Assembly: GCF_019802255.1 (NCBI RefSeq)
Contig: NZ_JAHYSS010000003.1
Location: 124,001 to 188,000, forward strand
Reading direction: 5' to 3'
DNA from: Pedobacter polysacchareus
GTDB taxonomy: Bacteria > Bacteroidota > Bacteroidia > Sphingobacteriales > Sphingobacteriaceae
Length of the DNA stretch: 64,000 nucleotides
Shown here: positions 23,907 through 31,787 of the stretch, piece by piece
How the letters are laid out: each line of letters opens with the position of its first letter
Numbering within the stretch: the stretch's first letter is position 1
Notes under the pieces: model-generated
What the model saw: the letters and a program-made list of their open reading frames with translations, nothing else
What the model was told of the DNA's origin: nothing
Databases searched by the model: none
Program-made: the position numbers and the translations under genes

Positions 23907-23913
23907 CAATTTG

Positions 23914-26706
23914 CTAAACCACTACCAGCCTTTGCTGATCCATCTGTAACTGCTTATATAAAAAACTATAAATGATCAGCTCATGCGTCCTCTGCTGCTC
24001 AGAAAAAAGCCGGTTGATGTGCATGTGAAATAAGCTGCAGAACAATGCTGGCCTTTGTTCTACGGCTGTAGCTCTGAGCGTATCCAGGAAGGACTGCTGG
24101 AGTCCCTGTAAATGTAAAGCCAGCGCAGAGTCATTGGATTGAACCAGCCTTTTAAAATTTGTCCATTCCCGATTTACCATTTTGAAATCATCACGCGTTA
24201 GCTCATGTTCTTTTTCGAATGATCTTTGTATCCCCTTGATAAATGTCAGCTCCGCTTTCTTTTCCAAAGACAATAGGCCAATTGCAGCTTTCATCAGTCC
24301 AATACAATTTGCATAAATAGAAAAACTATCCAGATGATGTGCAATAACCTCCAAGGCATACTCACTATCCCTCCCGAAATGGCATTCTGTTAGTCCCATT
24401 TGCTGTACACCATAGCGCGCAATCTCCCGGTAATAGGTTTTCAATTGCACATCTTTTATTAAGCCTTCCTGAAGGTCTGCTGCAAGCAACTCCATTAGCC
24501 TCGTCATGTAAAAATAACCTGTCTGCCGATCCTTCAATTGGAACCTTAACCTTAAGTGCGGACCAGGATCATTATACCTGATAAAAAACCAGGTTTTAAA
24601 AGCAGCGGCATGCTCCGCAATGAATGCTGAAATAAGAGTTGACAATAGGAATTCACACCTGTCGGGATGACAATAAATTTCATATGACAACCAATCTTTC
24701 CCAGGCATAATGATAGTTTCTATCTGCGATTCATCAGCTTCAGCATGGGAACTATATCCAGGATACAGTTGTTCCTGATGACCGATTGCCAATAAAACCT
24801 GAGTGAAGTAACACTTCTTATCATCATCCATAAACAACTGACTATCTGAAACAATAACTTCAGTTATAACGAAATCGTTATATTGATTTGCATACTGTTT
24901 AAAAAAAGAAAGATCTTCGGACTTAGTCCGATCAAAACATAAAGTCTGGTCACCTTCCCCAACTGAGAAGTAACGACTTACTCCAAGTTGATCCAATATC
25001 TCTAACGTATCTTTTCCTTTCAACTCTACTCCTTTTATCCTCCATTTTGCTGCAGATAAAACCAGGTTTTCATATTGAATTCTAGGATAATAATCTAATC
25101 CTGGCAATAGCTCCTGAACATCAAATAACAATTGAGATTGAATGCCCTGGTGCTGAAGATCGCACAAAAACCGATATACAGAAAGGTCAGATCTTGTATA
25201 ATTATAAGCAGAAGCCAACCGTGGAATAAGTCTTTTGCCATACTTTTTAGAGAAAAGAATTACTTCTCCCTTCTGGACAGTGACCAATATATCCTGCAAA
25301 GCAATCAACTGCTCACTGCAGGAATAATTCAAAATGGGCAGTTCATGTTCATAGATTTGCTTTCTACGGTTGATATTATCGACTCTGCCCTCAGCCATAT
25401 AGGCGAGATCAAAGAAAATCACTTCCGGATTAGCATTTGATTCCGCGGCGGCAATCGATTTACAATGTATGGTAAGTGTTTCGCTAGCCAATGTAAAGCG
25501 GCCAGATAATGCATTTGCCGTACATCCGCCAACGTTATCCAGCACCAAGAGATCCCCAGCAAATCTTGCCAGTATACTAAAACTATTCGCTGGTTTTAAA
25601 TCCGCTTCCTGCAGTTTTGTTTTCATGAGATCTTTCAACTGCAGCACTCCTGGCTTCTCCTTAAGAATCGCTTTCAGCAGTTCAGTGCTTAGGCCGATCC
25701 AGGGCAACATGGCAGGCCCCCTCTGTTCAGAATGACTGCTCAGCTCCTGAGCTAAATCATTCTCATAGGCAGCTGAGGTAAACTGACCATATCCAAGACC
25801 TAGTTCAGGATCAAGGATTTTTAGTAAAGGAACTTCCTGCCCCTCGTATCGCTTCTGAAAGTCTATTGCAAATCGTTTAAGTCCCTCATTTACTTTTGAT
25901 AGGTTCAAAGAAAGTAAGGTATTTATGCAAGACGGCAGATGTTTAAAAACCGACTTGGACAACTTACCGGAAATCATTTTCCTTTCCGCAATCAAATAAT
26001 CACCTTGTTCATTCTGATGGGGTTCCTTTTGAATACGGCCGAAATAATCTGGTCCAATAATGTTCGCATTTAACTCAGTAAATAGCAGCTGGGCCTCAAC
26101 CATTGCTTTCAGGATGCCTAATAATACTTCTTCGGTGACCGACTTTGCGCCTGCAAATTCGAGTATGCTGGAATAGCTTGCTTTTTCAGCACATAGAACC
26201 AGTAGTTCCTGGATAAATCCACTATATGCAATCTCCGAGAGCTCAAATACCTGATCTCCCATTGAAATAAAACGAATATGATCAGCAACAGTATAATGGC
26301 TGGAATTTGATAAATACAAGCGATCTGAGGCATTCAATTCGTTTTCATGCAGTTGTACTGACTTATATCCTGACCAGTCCTTGAAACGATGTAAATACTG
26401 TTCTTTAGAGAAAACCACGTTTTCTTCAACTTCTCCTAAGCCAGCAACAGCAAAGCCTGCAAAATTACCGAATGGCGTACCCCGGTATTTAGAGCGATTA
26501 TAATATTTCCAGATGGTATATTGTGTTCGGCTGTCCAAATCTTTAATTCCAGCAGCAGGCACATGTTTTATTTTTTCATAAAAATCACTGGATGAGTGAT
26601 AGATAGCACCTTTTAAATCTTCCCAAACTTCAACTAATTCATCGCACATTGAAAATGCCGGAATTCTCAATAATACTACAGGGCTGATATTTAATATTAC
26701 ATCCAT
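23914..26706 (-). CDS. Full-length LanB-type lantibiotic dehydratase
   Basis: Dehydrates Ser/Thr in a ribosomal peptide; in characterised LanB enzymes an N-terminal domain transfers glutamate from glutamyl-tRNA and a C-terminal domain eliminates it. Seen: N-terminal landmark YNRSKYRGTPFGNFAGFA near residue 70, a long glutamylation-type region to about 630, and the elimination domain with WLSYEIYCHPDRCEFLL and the signature TWFFIRYNDPGPHLRLRF near residue 705. 930 aa, both halves fused, unlike split dehydratases known from some Bacteroidota. No LanC, transporter or protease gene lies beside it; the Cys-free peptide at 22567 is the obvious substrate. No TANNTTTG box is seen upstream, but a palindrome is present. 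Confidence 0.92.
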   Translation of the reverse strand: MDVILNISPVVLLRIPAFSMCDELVEVWEDLKGAIYHSSSDFYEKIKHVPAAGIKDLDSRTQYTIWKYYNRSKYRGTPFGNFAGFAVAGLGEVEENVVFSKEQYLHRFKDWSGYKSVQLHENELNASDRLYLSNSSHYTVADHIRFISMGDQVFELSEIAYSGFIQELLVLCAEKASYSSILEFAGAKSVTEEVLLGILKAMVEAQLLFTELNANIIGPDYFGRIQKEPHQNEQGDYLIAERKMISGKLSKSVFKHLPSCINTLLSLNLSKVNEGLKRFAIDFQKRYEGQEVPLLKILDPELGLGYGQFTSAAYENDLAQELSSHSEQRGPAMLPWIGLSTELLKAILKEKPGVLQLKDLMKTKLQEADLKPANSFSILARFAGDLLVLDNVGGCTANALSGRFTLASETLTIHCKSIAAAESNANPEVIFFDLAYMAEGRVDNINRRKQIYEHELPILNYSCSEQLIALQDILVTVQKGEVILFSKKYGKRLIPRLASAYNYTRSDLSVYRFLCDLQHQGIQSQLLFDVQELLPGLDYYPRIQYENLVLSAAKWRIKGVELKGKDTLEILDQLGVSRYFSVGEGDQTLCFDRTKSEDLSFFKQYANQYNDFVITEVIVSDSQLFMDDDKKCYFTQVLLAIGHQEQLYPGYSSHAEADESQIETIIMPGKDWLSYEIYCHPDRCEFLLSTLISAFIAEHAAAFKTWFFIRYNDPGPHLRLRFQLKDRQTGYFYMTRLMELLAADLQEGLIKDVQLKTYYREIARYGVQQMGLTECHFGRDSEYALEVIAHHLDSFSIYANCIGLMKAAIGLLSLEKKAELTFIKGIQRSFEKEHELTRDDFKMVNREWTNFKRLVQSNDSALALHLQGLQQSFLDTLRATAVEQRPALFCSLFHMHINRLFSEQQRTHELIIYSFLYKQLQMDQQRLVVV

Positions 26707-26732
26707 AACGAATTACTTTATCTTTTCTTCGT

Positions 26733-26748
26733 ACAATTTCTTGTACAT
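26733..26748. promoter_or_regulatory. Palindrome GTACAA-TTTC-TTGTAC upstream of LanB
   Basis: 6-bp inverted repeat with a 4-nt gap, 27-42 bp before the LanB ATG. On the minus-strand RNA it would fold with a GAAA tetraloop. Either an operator or a 5' UTR hairpin; the stem is short. Confidence 0.35.
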
Positions 26749-26944
26749 TTAGAAATGATCCTAATCTATTACACCAAATAGCCCTGGGCTTACGCGAAAT
26801 ACGTCTACATAAGACAAAAGTTATGATTTAAACCTTTTATCTTATTCAAGGTCAATTAAGCGTTAGTCAGCATGTAACTTGTAGCCAGACCGTCATTTTA
26901 AAAGAAAAAATTAAAATATATTCACCTAAACATCAACTAATCAA

Positions 26945-26952
26945 TACATTTG
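26945..26952 (+). promoter_or_regulatory. -7 box TACATTTG before the L,D-transpeptidase gene
   Basis: Exact TANNTTTG match 57 bp before the ATG at 27010. Confidence 0.45.
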
Positions 26953-27009
26953 TAAAAAAAAAGATACGCTTATAGAGAGAACCAAACTTAAATAATAAAA
27001 CCCAATTCT

Positions 27010-27819
27010 ATGATGAAATACCTTTTTGGTGGAGCGGGATTGATTACTATATCTCTAGCCCTAACCTTGGTGAACCGGGAATCGGTAAGTACCCCAATAG
27101 CCTCGGCGACTACGGTTGTAAAATTGACTACAGACAGTATTTACAACAAGCATGTTACTGAGTTATATCAATCAGCACATCTTGCTGAAAGCGGATTAAC
27201 AGAATCTGTATTTGAAAAAGCTGTTACAGGCTTTTATAACCTTAAGAAGGCAGGACAACTTGCTGCACACAAAGACATTTTAACGATTGCAGATTTTGAT
27301 CAGAACAGTACCAAAAAACGGCTCTGGATTATCGATCTCGATAAGAAAAAATTATTGCTCAATACCTGGGTTGCTCATGGACAGCGCAGTGGAAATGACA
27401 AAGCTACCCGTTTTTCAAATACAAATGACTCCTTTCAGAGTAGCATTGGTTTCTATTTAACCGCAGAAGTTTATAGAGGACAACATGGCAAATCTTTGAG
27501 GTTGGATGGAATGGACGAGGGATTTAACTCTAATGCCCGCAAACGTTCTATTGTGGTTCATGGAGCAGATTATGTAAGCCAGGGTACCATCAATGCACTT
27601 GGAAGATTAGGACGTAGCCAGGGCTGCCCTGCAGTAGCACCAGAACTGGCCAATCAGGTCATTGACTCCATTGAAGGGGGAACAGTTTTGTTTATCAATG
27701 TAAGCGATCCATATTATACGTCAAGGTATTTAAACACACATGTTGCAGCGATGTTTGCCGCTAATGATATTGCCATCCCTCCTCACACGGACCCATCCGA
27801 CAATCCATTAAAAATCTAA
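27010..27819 (+). CDS. Murein L,D-transpeptidase catalytic-domain protein
   Basis: Exported enzyme predicted to make or edit L,D cross-links or attach groups to peptidoglycan in the periplasm. Seen: N-terminal signal segment (YLFGGAGLITISLALTLV), an N-terminal helical part, then the catalytic region of the larger YkuD-type family with KRSIVVHGADYV and the Cys motif GRLGRSQGCPAVAPE carrying the nucleophile. 269 aa. The final Pro-rich tail PPHTDPSDNP is short. Transcribed divergently from LanB; a functional link is not implied. A strong terminator follows. Confidence 0.9.
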   Translation: MMKYLFGGAGLITISLALTLVNRESVSTPIASATTVVKLTTDSIYNKHVTELYQSAHLAESGLTESVFEKAVTGFYNLKKAGQLAAHKDILTIADFDQNSTKKRLWIIDLDKKKLLLNTWVAHGQRSGNDKATRFSNTNDSFQSSIGFYLTAEVYRGQHGKSLRLDGMDEGFNSNARKRSIVVHGADYVSQGTINALGRLGRSQGCPAVAPELANQVIDSIEGGTVLFINVSDPYYTSRYLNTHVAAMFAANDIAIPPHTDPSDNPLKI

Positions 27820-27836
27820 TATACAACAGAATAATC

Positions 27837-27870
27837 AACTTCAGGTGAAGTAAAATCACCTGAAGTTTTG
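27837..27870 (+). terminator. Intrinsic terminator after the L,D-transpeptidase gene
   Basis: 12-bp perfect stem AACTTCAGGTGA / TCACCTGAAGTT (27837-27848, 27856-27867) with a 7-nt loop, followed by TTGCTTT. The TTTG at its end also serves as a candidate -33 for the next gene. Confidence 0.8.
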
Positions 27871-27901
27871 CTTTAGTATCCTACCTGGATGCTTATCTTT
27901 G
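27867..27901 (+). promoter_or_regulatory. TTTG / TATCTTTG promoter before the second Crp-family gene
   Basis: TTTG at 27867-27870 and -7 box TATCTTTG at 27894-27901, 23-bp spacing. The box contains the TTG (27899) that an ORF caller would take as start, so the ATG at 27920 is used. Confidence 0.55.
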
Positions 27902-27919
27902 CATACTTATAAAAGGTTT

Positions 27920-28504
27920 ATGCATACTGAGCTTCTTCACCACATCCAACAATACATTCCCTTAAATGAAACGGAAAAGCAAGCCATAGCTCAGCATGTT
28001 AAGGTACTACAGCTAAAGAAGAAGGCTTTGATTTTAAAACCTGGAGAAATCTGCAAAGGCAATTATTTTGTAGCCAAAGGTTGTTTAAGAATGTATTTTT
28101 TTGACGATAAAGGTGTAGAACAAACCACTCAGTTTGCAATTGAAAATTGGTGGATCAGTGATTATACCAGTTTTACGCTTCAAAAAGCCTCGGATTTTTA
28201 CCTGCAGACCGTAGAAGAAAGCACGATTCTAATACTTGAAAGCAGCGTTGAAGAAGCACTTTTTAAAGAGGTACCAAAGTTAGAGCGATATTTCAGGCTA
28301 ATTTTTAAACGCGCTTTTGCCGCAAGTCAATACCTTGCCAGATACAACCATAACTTATCCAGAGAAGCGCATTATCTCCATTTTAGCAAATCTTTTCCAG
28401 ATTTCGTGCAACGCATCCCACAATATATGCTAGCCTCCTTCCTTGGCTTTACGCCCGAGTTTTTAAGCAAGATCCGGGCAAAGAAAGATCGACACATTTC
28501 TTAA
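27920..28504 (+). CDS. Crp/Fnr-family regulator
   Basis: Cyclic-nucleotide-binding-fold regulator. Seen: beta-roll region (QLKKKALILKPGEICKGNYF, VAKGCLRMYFFDDKGVEQTT) and a C-terminal helix-turn-helix (IPQYMLASFLGFTPEFLSKIRAKK). 194 aa. No Fe-S cysteine set. The AhpD-like gene starts 63 bp later on the same strand, and in other Bacteroidota such regulators commonly sit next to carboxymuconolactone-decarboxylase-family genes they control (inference). Confidence 0.88.
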   Translation: MHTELLHHIQQYIPLNETEKQAIAQHVKVLQLKKKALILKPGEICKGNYFVAKGCLRMYFFDDKGVEQTTQFAIENWWISDYTSFTLQKASDFYLQTVEESTILILESSVEEALFKEVPKLERYFRLIFKRAFAASQYLARYNHNLSREAHYLHFSKSFPDFVQRIPQYMLASFLGFTPEFLSKIRAKKDRHIS

Positions 28505-28567
28505 ACCAGATTAAGTTTTTTAGGCTTTCTATTTTGCAATTTTGATTCAGAAAATAAATATACATAC

Positions 28568-29014
28568 ATGAAAGACCGTATCAATATTCAAGAAATCAAT
28601 CCTAAAGCTTATCAGGCAATGTTTGCATTAGAAGGTTTTTTAGCAACTACTTCCATTAGCAAAAGCCATAAAGAGCTGATCAAAATTCGTACTTCACAGA
28701 TCAATGGCTGTGCTTTTTGTTTAGATATGCACATCAAAGATGCGCTAAAGAATGGAGAAAGCCCACAAAGAATTTATACTTTAAGTGCCTGGAGAGAAAC
28801 TTCATTCTTTACTGAAGAAGAGATGGCCATACTCACTTTAACAGAAGAAGTTACTTTAATCAGCTCAGGTGTTTCTGAGGAAACATATGAGCGTGTGGCA
28901 GGCTTATTCACAGCAATACAATTGTCAGAGATCATCATGGCTATTGTCACCATCAATGCCTGGAACAGGATCGCGATTAGCACACATTTAAAACCTGCAT
29001 TCGAAAACAGGTAA
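28568..29014 (+). CDS. AhpD-like / carboxymuconolactone decarboxylase family protein
   Basis: All-helical peroxidase-type protein. Seen: the CxxC active-site region INGCAFCLDMHIKDALKNGE, with the His three residues after the second Cys, as in AhpD-type alkylhydroperoxidases; then LTEEVTLISSG and EIIMAIVTINAWNRI. 148 aa, normal. Likely reduces peroxides or handles small electrophiles using the two Cys; the physiological substrate is unknown. Preceded by the Crp-family regulator, followed by a terminator shared with the convergent metalloprotease gene. Confidence 0.9.
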   Translation: MKDRINIQEINPKAYQAMFALEGFLATTSISKSHKELIKIRTSQINGCAFCLDMHIKDALKNGESPQRIYTLSAWRETSFFTEEEMAILTLTEEVTLISSGVSEETYERVAGLFTAIQLSEIIMAIVTINAWNRIAISTHLKPAFENR

Positions 29015-29017
29015 AAT

Positions 29018-29065
29018 AAAACAGGCCATCCAGGATACTGCTTTAGCAATATCCCGGATGGCCTG
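29018..29065. terminator. Bidirectional terminator between convergent genes
   Basis: AACAGGCCATCC (29018-29029) pairs with GGATGGCCTGTT (29054-29065), extended by GGATA/TATCC inside. T-rich on the plus exit and A-rich before it, so it can serve both genes. Confidence 0.8.
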
Positions 29066-29088
29066 TTAAAAATAGGCATCCCCAATAA

Positions 29089-31614
29089 TTAAGACTTTGG
29101 ATTCAATACATTATTTACACGCACCAAAAGGTCTTGTAAATGGTATTTACTCAATCCTGTAGCCGTAGGAATGGCAATACGGATGTCTTTAGCTAAAGCC
29201 GCCATGTTAGCACGTGCAATACTGGATACATCTGAACTGGTAGGATCCATTGTTCTCATGCCTGGAAAACCTCCTCCTGAAGTAGTCACTGAAGGAGCCA
29301 CCATCAGTTTACTTAAGTTATCTACATAAGCTTTCTGAAGGTTCCTTCTATAAACATCAATTGGCTTATGGCTGTATAACTCAGACCAGATACCGCTTTT
29401 AAGGTCGGCAAAAAGATGGTCCGCGGTATAGGCTTTGGCACCACTCATTACCTCCGCGTTGATCAATTTGCCAATAGTAGCTGCACTCAACAACCTGCTC
29501 AATGTGCTTTTCTGAACACCCTGAAAAACATCAACAGCATTATATCCTGTGCGTTCTATTAATTCTTTATTGATTAACCATGTAGGACTGTTAAATAACT
29601 GGGTATTTAAGAAAGTCATTGCTTCTTTCTGAGTAGCATAAGGCACTGCAACATATACCGCTCCAGCTTCTTCTACTGTTTTTGGTGTAGTATAAATACC
29701 ACCTACATTTTTAGTAACATGCCCCATATAACGGCCATACTGTCCAATTAATTCTCCATAAAGTGTTCTTGCATTCTGGTAGCCTTCATTTGGCTCCTTG
29801 CTCCAACTCAACAGATTCGGAAGAATCCGCTTCAAGTTTTTAATGCCATAAGCAGAAGCTAACATCGCATTGTCACCCAAATCCTCATTCTGATTACGTG
29901 GATCATTAGGATCAGATTCCGTACCGAAAACTAAACGCTTGTTTTTAAGTCTGCTGATGATCTCTTTATTGGAAGCAGAAAGTTCTTCTGCTGGACCTTT
30001 AAACTCAGGCTTCCATTTATAACCCCATTCAATTGCCCAAAGGTCATAATCACCAATTCTTGGAAAAATCCCTTTGGAACTGATGTTGTCTTCCGGTTGA
30101 GCTACATAGTTGAAACGTGCATAATCCATAATAGATGGCGTATGACCGTTTTTCTCTACCCACTGCTTATTTCTAAGGTTTTCCACAGGTACAGTTGCAG
30201 AAGAACCAAAATTATGACGTAAGCCAAGCGTGTGTCCAATCTCATGAGAAGATACAAAACGGATCAGCTCACCCATCAGTTTATCATCAAACTTCATCTT
30301 ACGAGCCTCAGGATCTACAGCTCCGGCTTGAATCAGATACCAGTTTCTCAGTATCAACATAACATTATGGTACCAATTGACATGCGTTTCCAGAATTTCG
30401 CCAGTGCGTGGATCATGAACGTGTGGTCCGCTAGCATTAGGAATATCCGAAGGTTTGTAAACAATTACGTTGTGTCTCGCATCTTCAATGCTCCAAGACG
30501 GATCTGTAGGAGCTTCTTTAGCGACAATCGCATTTTTAAACCCTGCTTTTTCAAAAGCAGCCTGCCAATCGTTCACACCTTGCATCAGATAAGGCACCCA
30601 TTTTTTTGGTGTGGCCGGATCAATATAGTAAACGATTTGCTTTTTAGGCTCTACCAATTCTCCTCTTTTATATTTTTCAATATCTTCCGTTTTTGGCTCT
30701 AATCTCCATCTTGTAATCAAAGAAAGGTTTTTTACCCCTTGAGGATTGGCATCAAAATCTACATATCCAGTTGCAAAATAACCTACGCGAGGGTCAAAAT
30801 ACCTGGCTTTCATTTGGCTTTCCGGCAGCAATACCATCGAACTGTTTAATTCATAAGTTGCTGGCGTAGCACTTGGAGGTCCGGACATTCCTGGAAAGGA
30901 TGTACCAGTTTTCATATAGGTTTTCAAAGTACGGATCTCAATATTCATCGGATACGCTTTGATTTCTTTGATGTAACTTCTATCAGGCATTAAACCGGTT
31001 AAGTTCAAGGCTTTTTTCACGTTTGGATCAAAGAAGAAAATCTCATTGTCACCATTCATGTATTCGGTTACATCAATCACTACTCCCTTAGCACCAGACA
31101 CAGAATCCTTTGCTAGGGCTTTAATATCAAAAGAAGCCACTAATGGCTGTAAATTTGAGTTCATGACAGACTTATATAAGCCTTGTGCAGTTGTGTCCTG
31201 AGAACGTTCAGTATAAGAAATACTCTTTAGAAACAATTTGTTTGCAGGGCCTTTCTGAAATGAAATCACGTTGTCACCAATCTGATCACCACCATAACCC
31301 ATCATCTGAGAACGATTTCCAGCAGCAGCTTTACTGATTCTATTGACCACTAAAATATCCCTATCCATTAAAGAATCTGGAATTTCGAAGAAATAACGAT
31401 CTTCTATGGTATGTACTTTAAACAAACCTTTGTCTGTTTTTGCTTTTGCAGTAATCACCTCTGTATAAGGCTTAGGTCCATTTGTAACTGGTCGGTTTAC
31501 TGGATTTGGATTCCCTGGAGGGACTATAGATCCTTTTTTAGGATTTTTCTGTTGAGAAAAACCCTGAACTCCGGCACCTAACAGCACCAGTGTAATCAAA
31601 CTTAATTGTTTCAT
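29089..31614 (-). CDS. Secreted zinc-dependent metalloprotease
   Basis: Large exported protein of the family with DUF5118, DUF5117 and DUF4953-type regions. Seen: signal peptide (LITLVLLGAGVQGFSQ), a Pro/Asn-rich linker, a strand-rich N-terminal half beginning RYFFEIPDSLMDRDILVV, then the extended zinc motif HEIGHTLGLRHNF with three His ligands and catalytic Glu, and a Met region (SIMDYARFNYV) that may be the Met-turn. 841 aa, the usual size. Localised in the periplasm or outside. Substrate unknown. Transcribed alone: a terminator separates it from dsbD. Confidence 0.92.
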   Translation of the reverse strand: MKQLSLITLVLLGAGVQGFSQQKNPKKGSIVPPGNPNPVNRPVTNGPKPYTEVITAKAKTDKGLFKVHTIEDRYFFEIPDSLMDRDILVVNRISKAAAGNRSQMMGYGGDQIGDNVISFQKGPANKLFLKSISYTERSQDTTAQGLYKSVMNSNLQPLVASFDIKALAKDSVSGAKGVVIDVTEYMNGDNEIFFFDPNVKKALNLTGLMPDRSYIKEIKAYPMNIEIRTLKTYMKTGTSFPGMSGPPSATPATYELNSSMVLLPESQMKARYFDPRVGYFATGYVDFDANPQGVKNLSLITRWRLEPKTEDIEKYKRGELVEPKKQIVYYIDPATPKKWVPYLMQGVNDWQAAFEKAGFKNAIVAKEAPTDPSWSIEDARHNVIVYKPSDIPNASGPHVHDPRTGEILETHVNWYHNVMLILRNWYLIQAGAVDPEARKMKFDDKLMGELIRFVSSHEIGHTLGLRHNFGSSATVPVENLRNKQWVEKNGHTPSIMDYARFNYVAQPEDNISSKGIFPRIGDYDLWAIEWGYKWKPEFKGPAEELSASNKEIISRLKNKRLVFGTESDPNDPRNQNEDLGDNAMLASAYGIKNLKRILPNLLSWSKEPNEGYQNARTLYGELIGQYGRYMGHVTKNVGGIYTTPKTVEEAGAVYVAVPYATQKEAMTFLNTQLFNSPTWLINKELIERTGYNAVDVFQGVQKSTLSRLLSAATIGKLINAEVMSGAKAYTADHLFADLKSGIWSELYSHKPIDVYRRNLQKAYVDNLSKLMVAPSVTTSGGGFPGMRTMDPTSSDVSSIARANMAALAKDIRIAIPTATGLSKYHLQDLLVRVNNVLNPKS

Positions 31615-31724
31615 TCTTAGTAATTGGTTTATATTTTTCTAAAGTATCTTTTTTACAAGATGATCTGCCATAGGAAACGGAGATTAACAGTTTTTTTACC
31701 AGCCGAAATGAATGTTGCTTAACT

Positions 31725-31758
31725 AAAATGATGACCTGCATCCACAGGCCATCATTTA
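31725..31758 (-). terminator. Terminator after dsbD
   Basis: AAATGATGACCTG (31726-31738) and CAGGCCATCATTT (31745-31757) form a 13-bp stem with one mismatch; on the minus strand it ends in TTTT. Confidence 0.6.
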
Positions 31759-31787
31759 GACTATTAACTATTAACCTAATATTTCAA

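Larger units (their letters stand above)
26707..27009. other. 303-bp divergent promoter region, LanB / L,D-transpeptidase
   Basis: No gene: all frames here are short on both strands (the longest near LanB is an 11-codon frame MYKKLYEEKIK). Contains the palindrome at 26733-26748 and the -7 box at 26945-26952. No second precursor-like peptide was found. Confidence 0.6.

Noticed and set aside
25132..25735. Plus-strand frames within LanB (102 and 88 codons) as further precursors
   Set aside because: Antisense to a conserved dehydratase, without leader motif or terminator.
27899..27919. TTG start for the second Crp-family gene
   Set aside because: The TTG is part of the -7 box TATCTTTG.
30232..30702. 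156-codon plus-strand frame inside the metalloprotease gene
   Set aside because: Antisense shadow of a strongly coding gene with clear zinc motif; composition is not protein-like.
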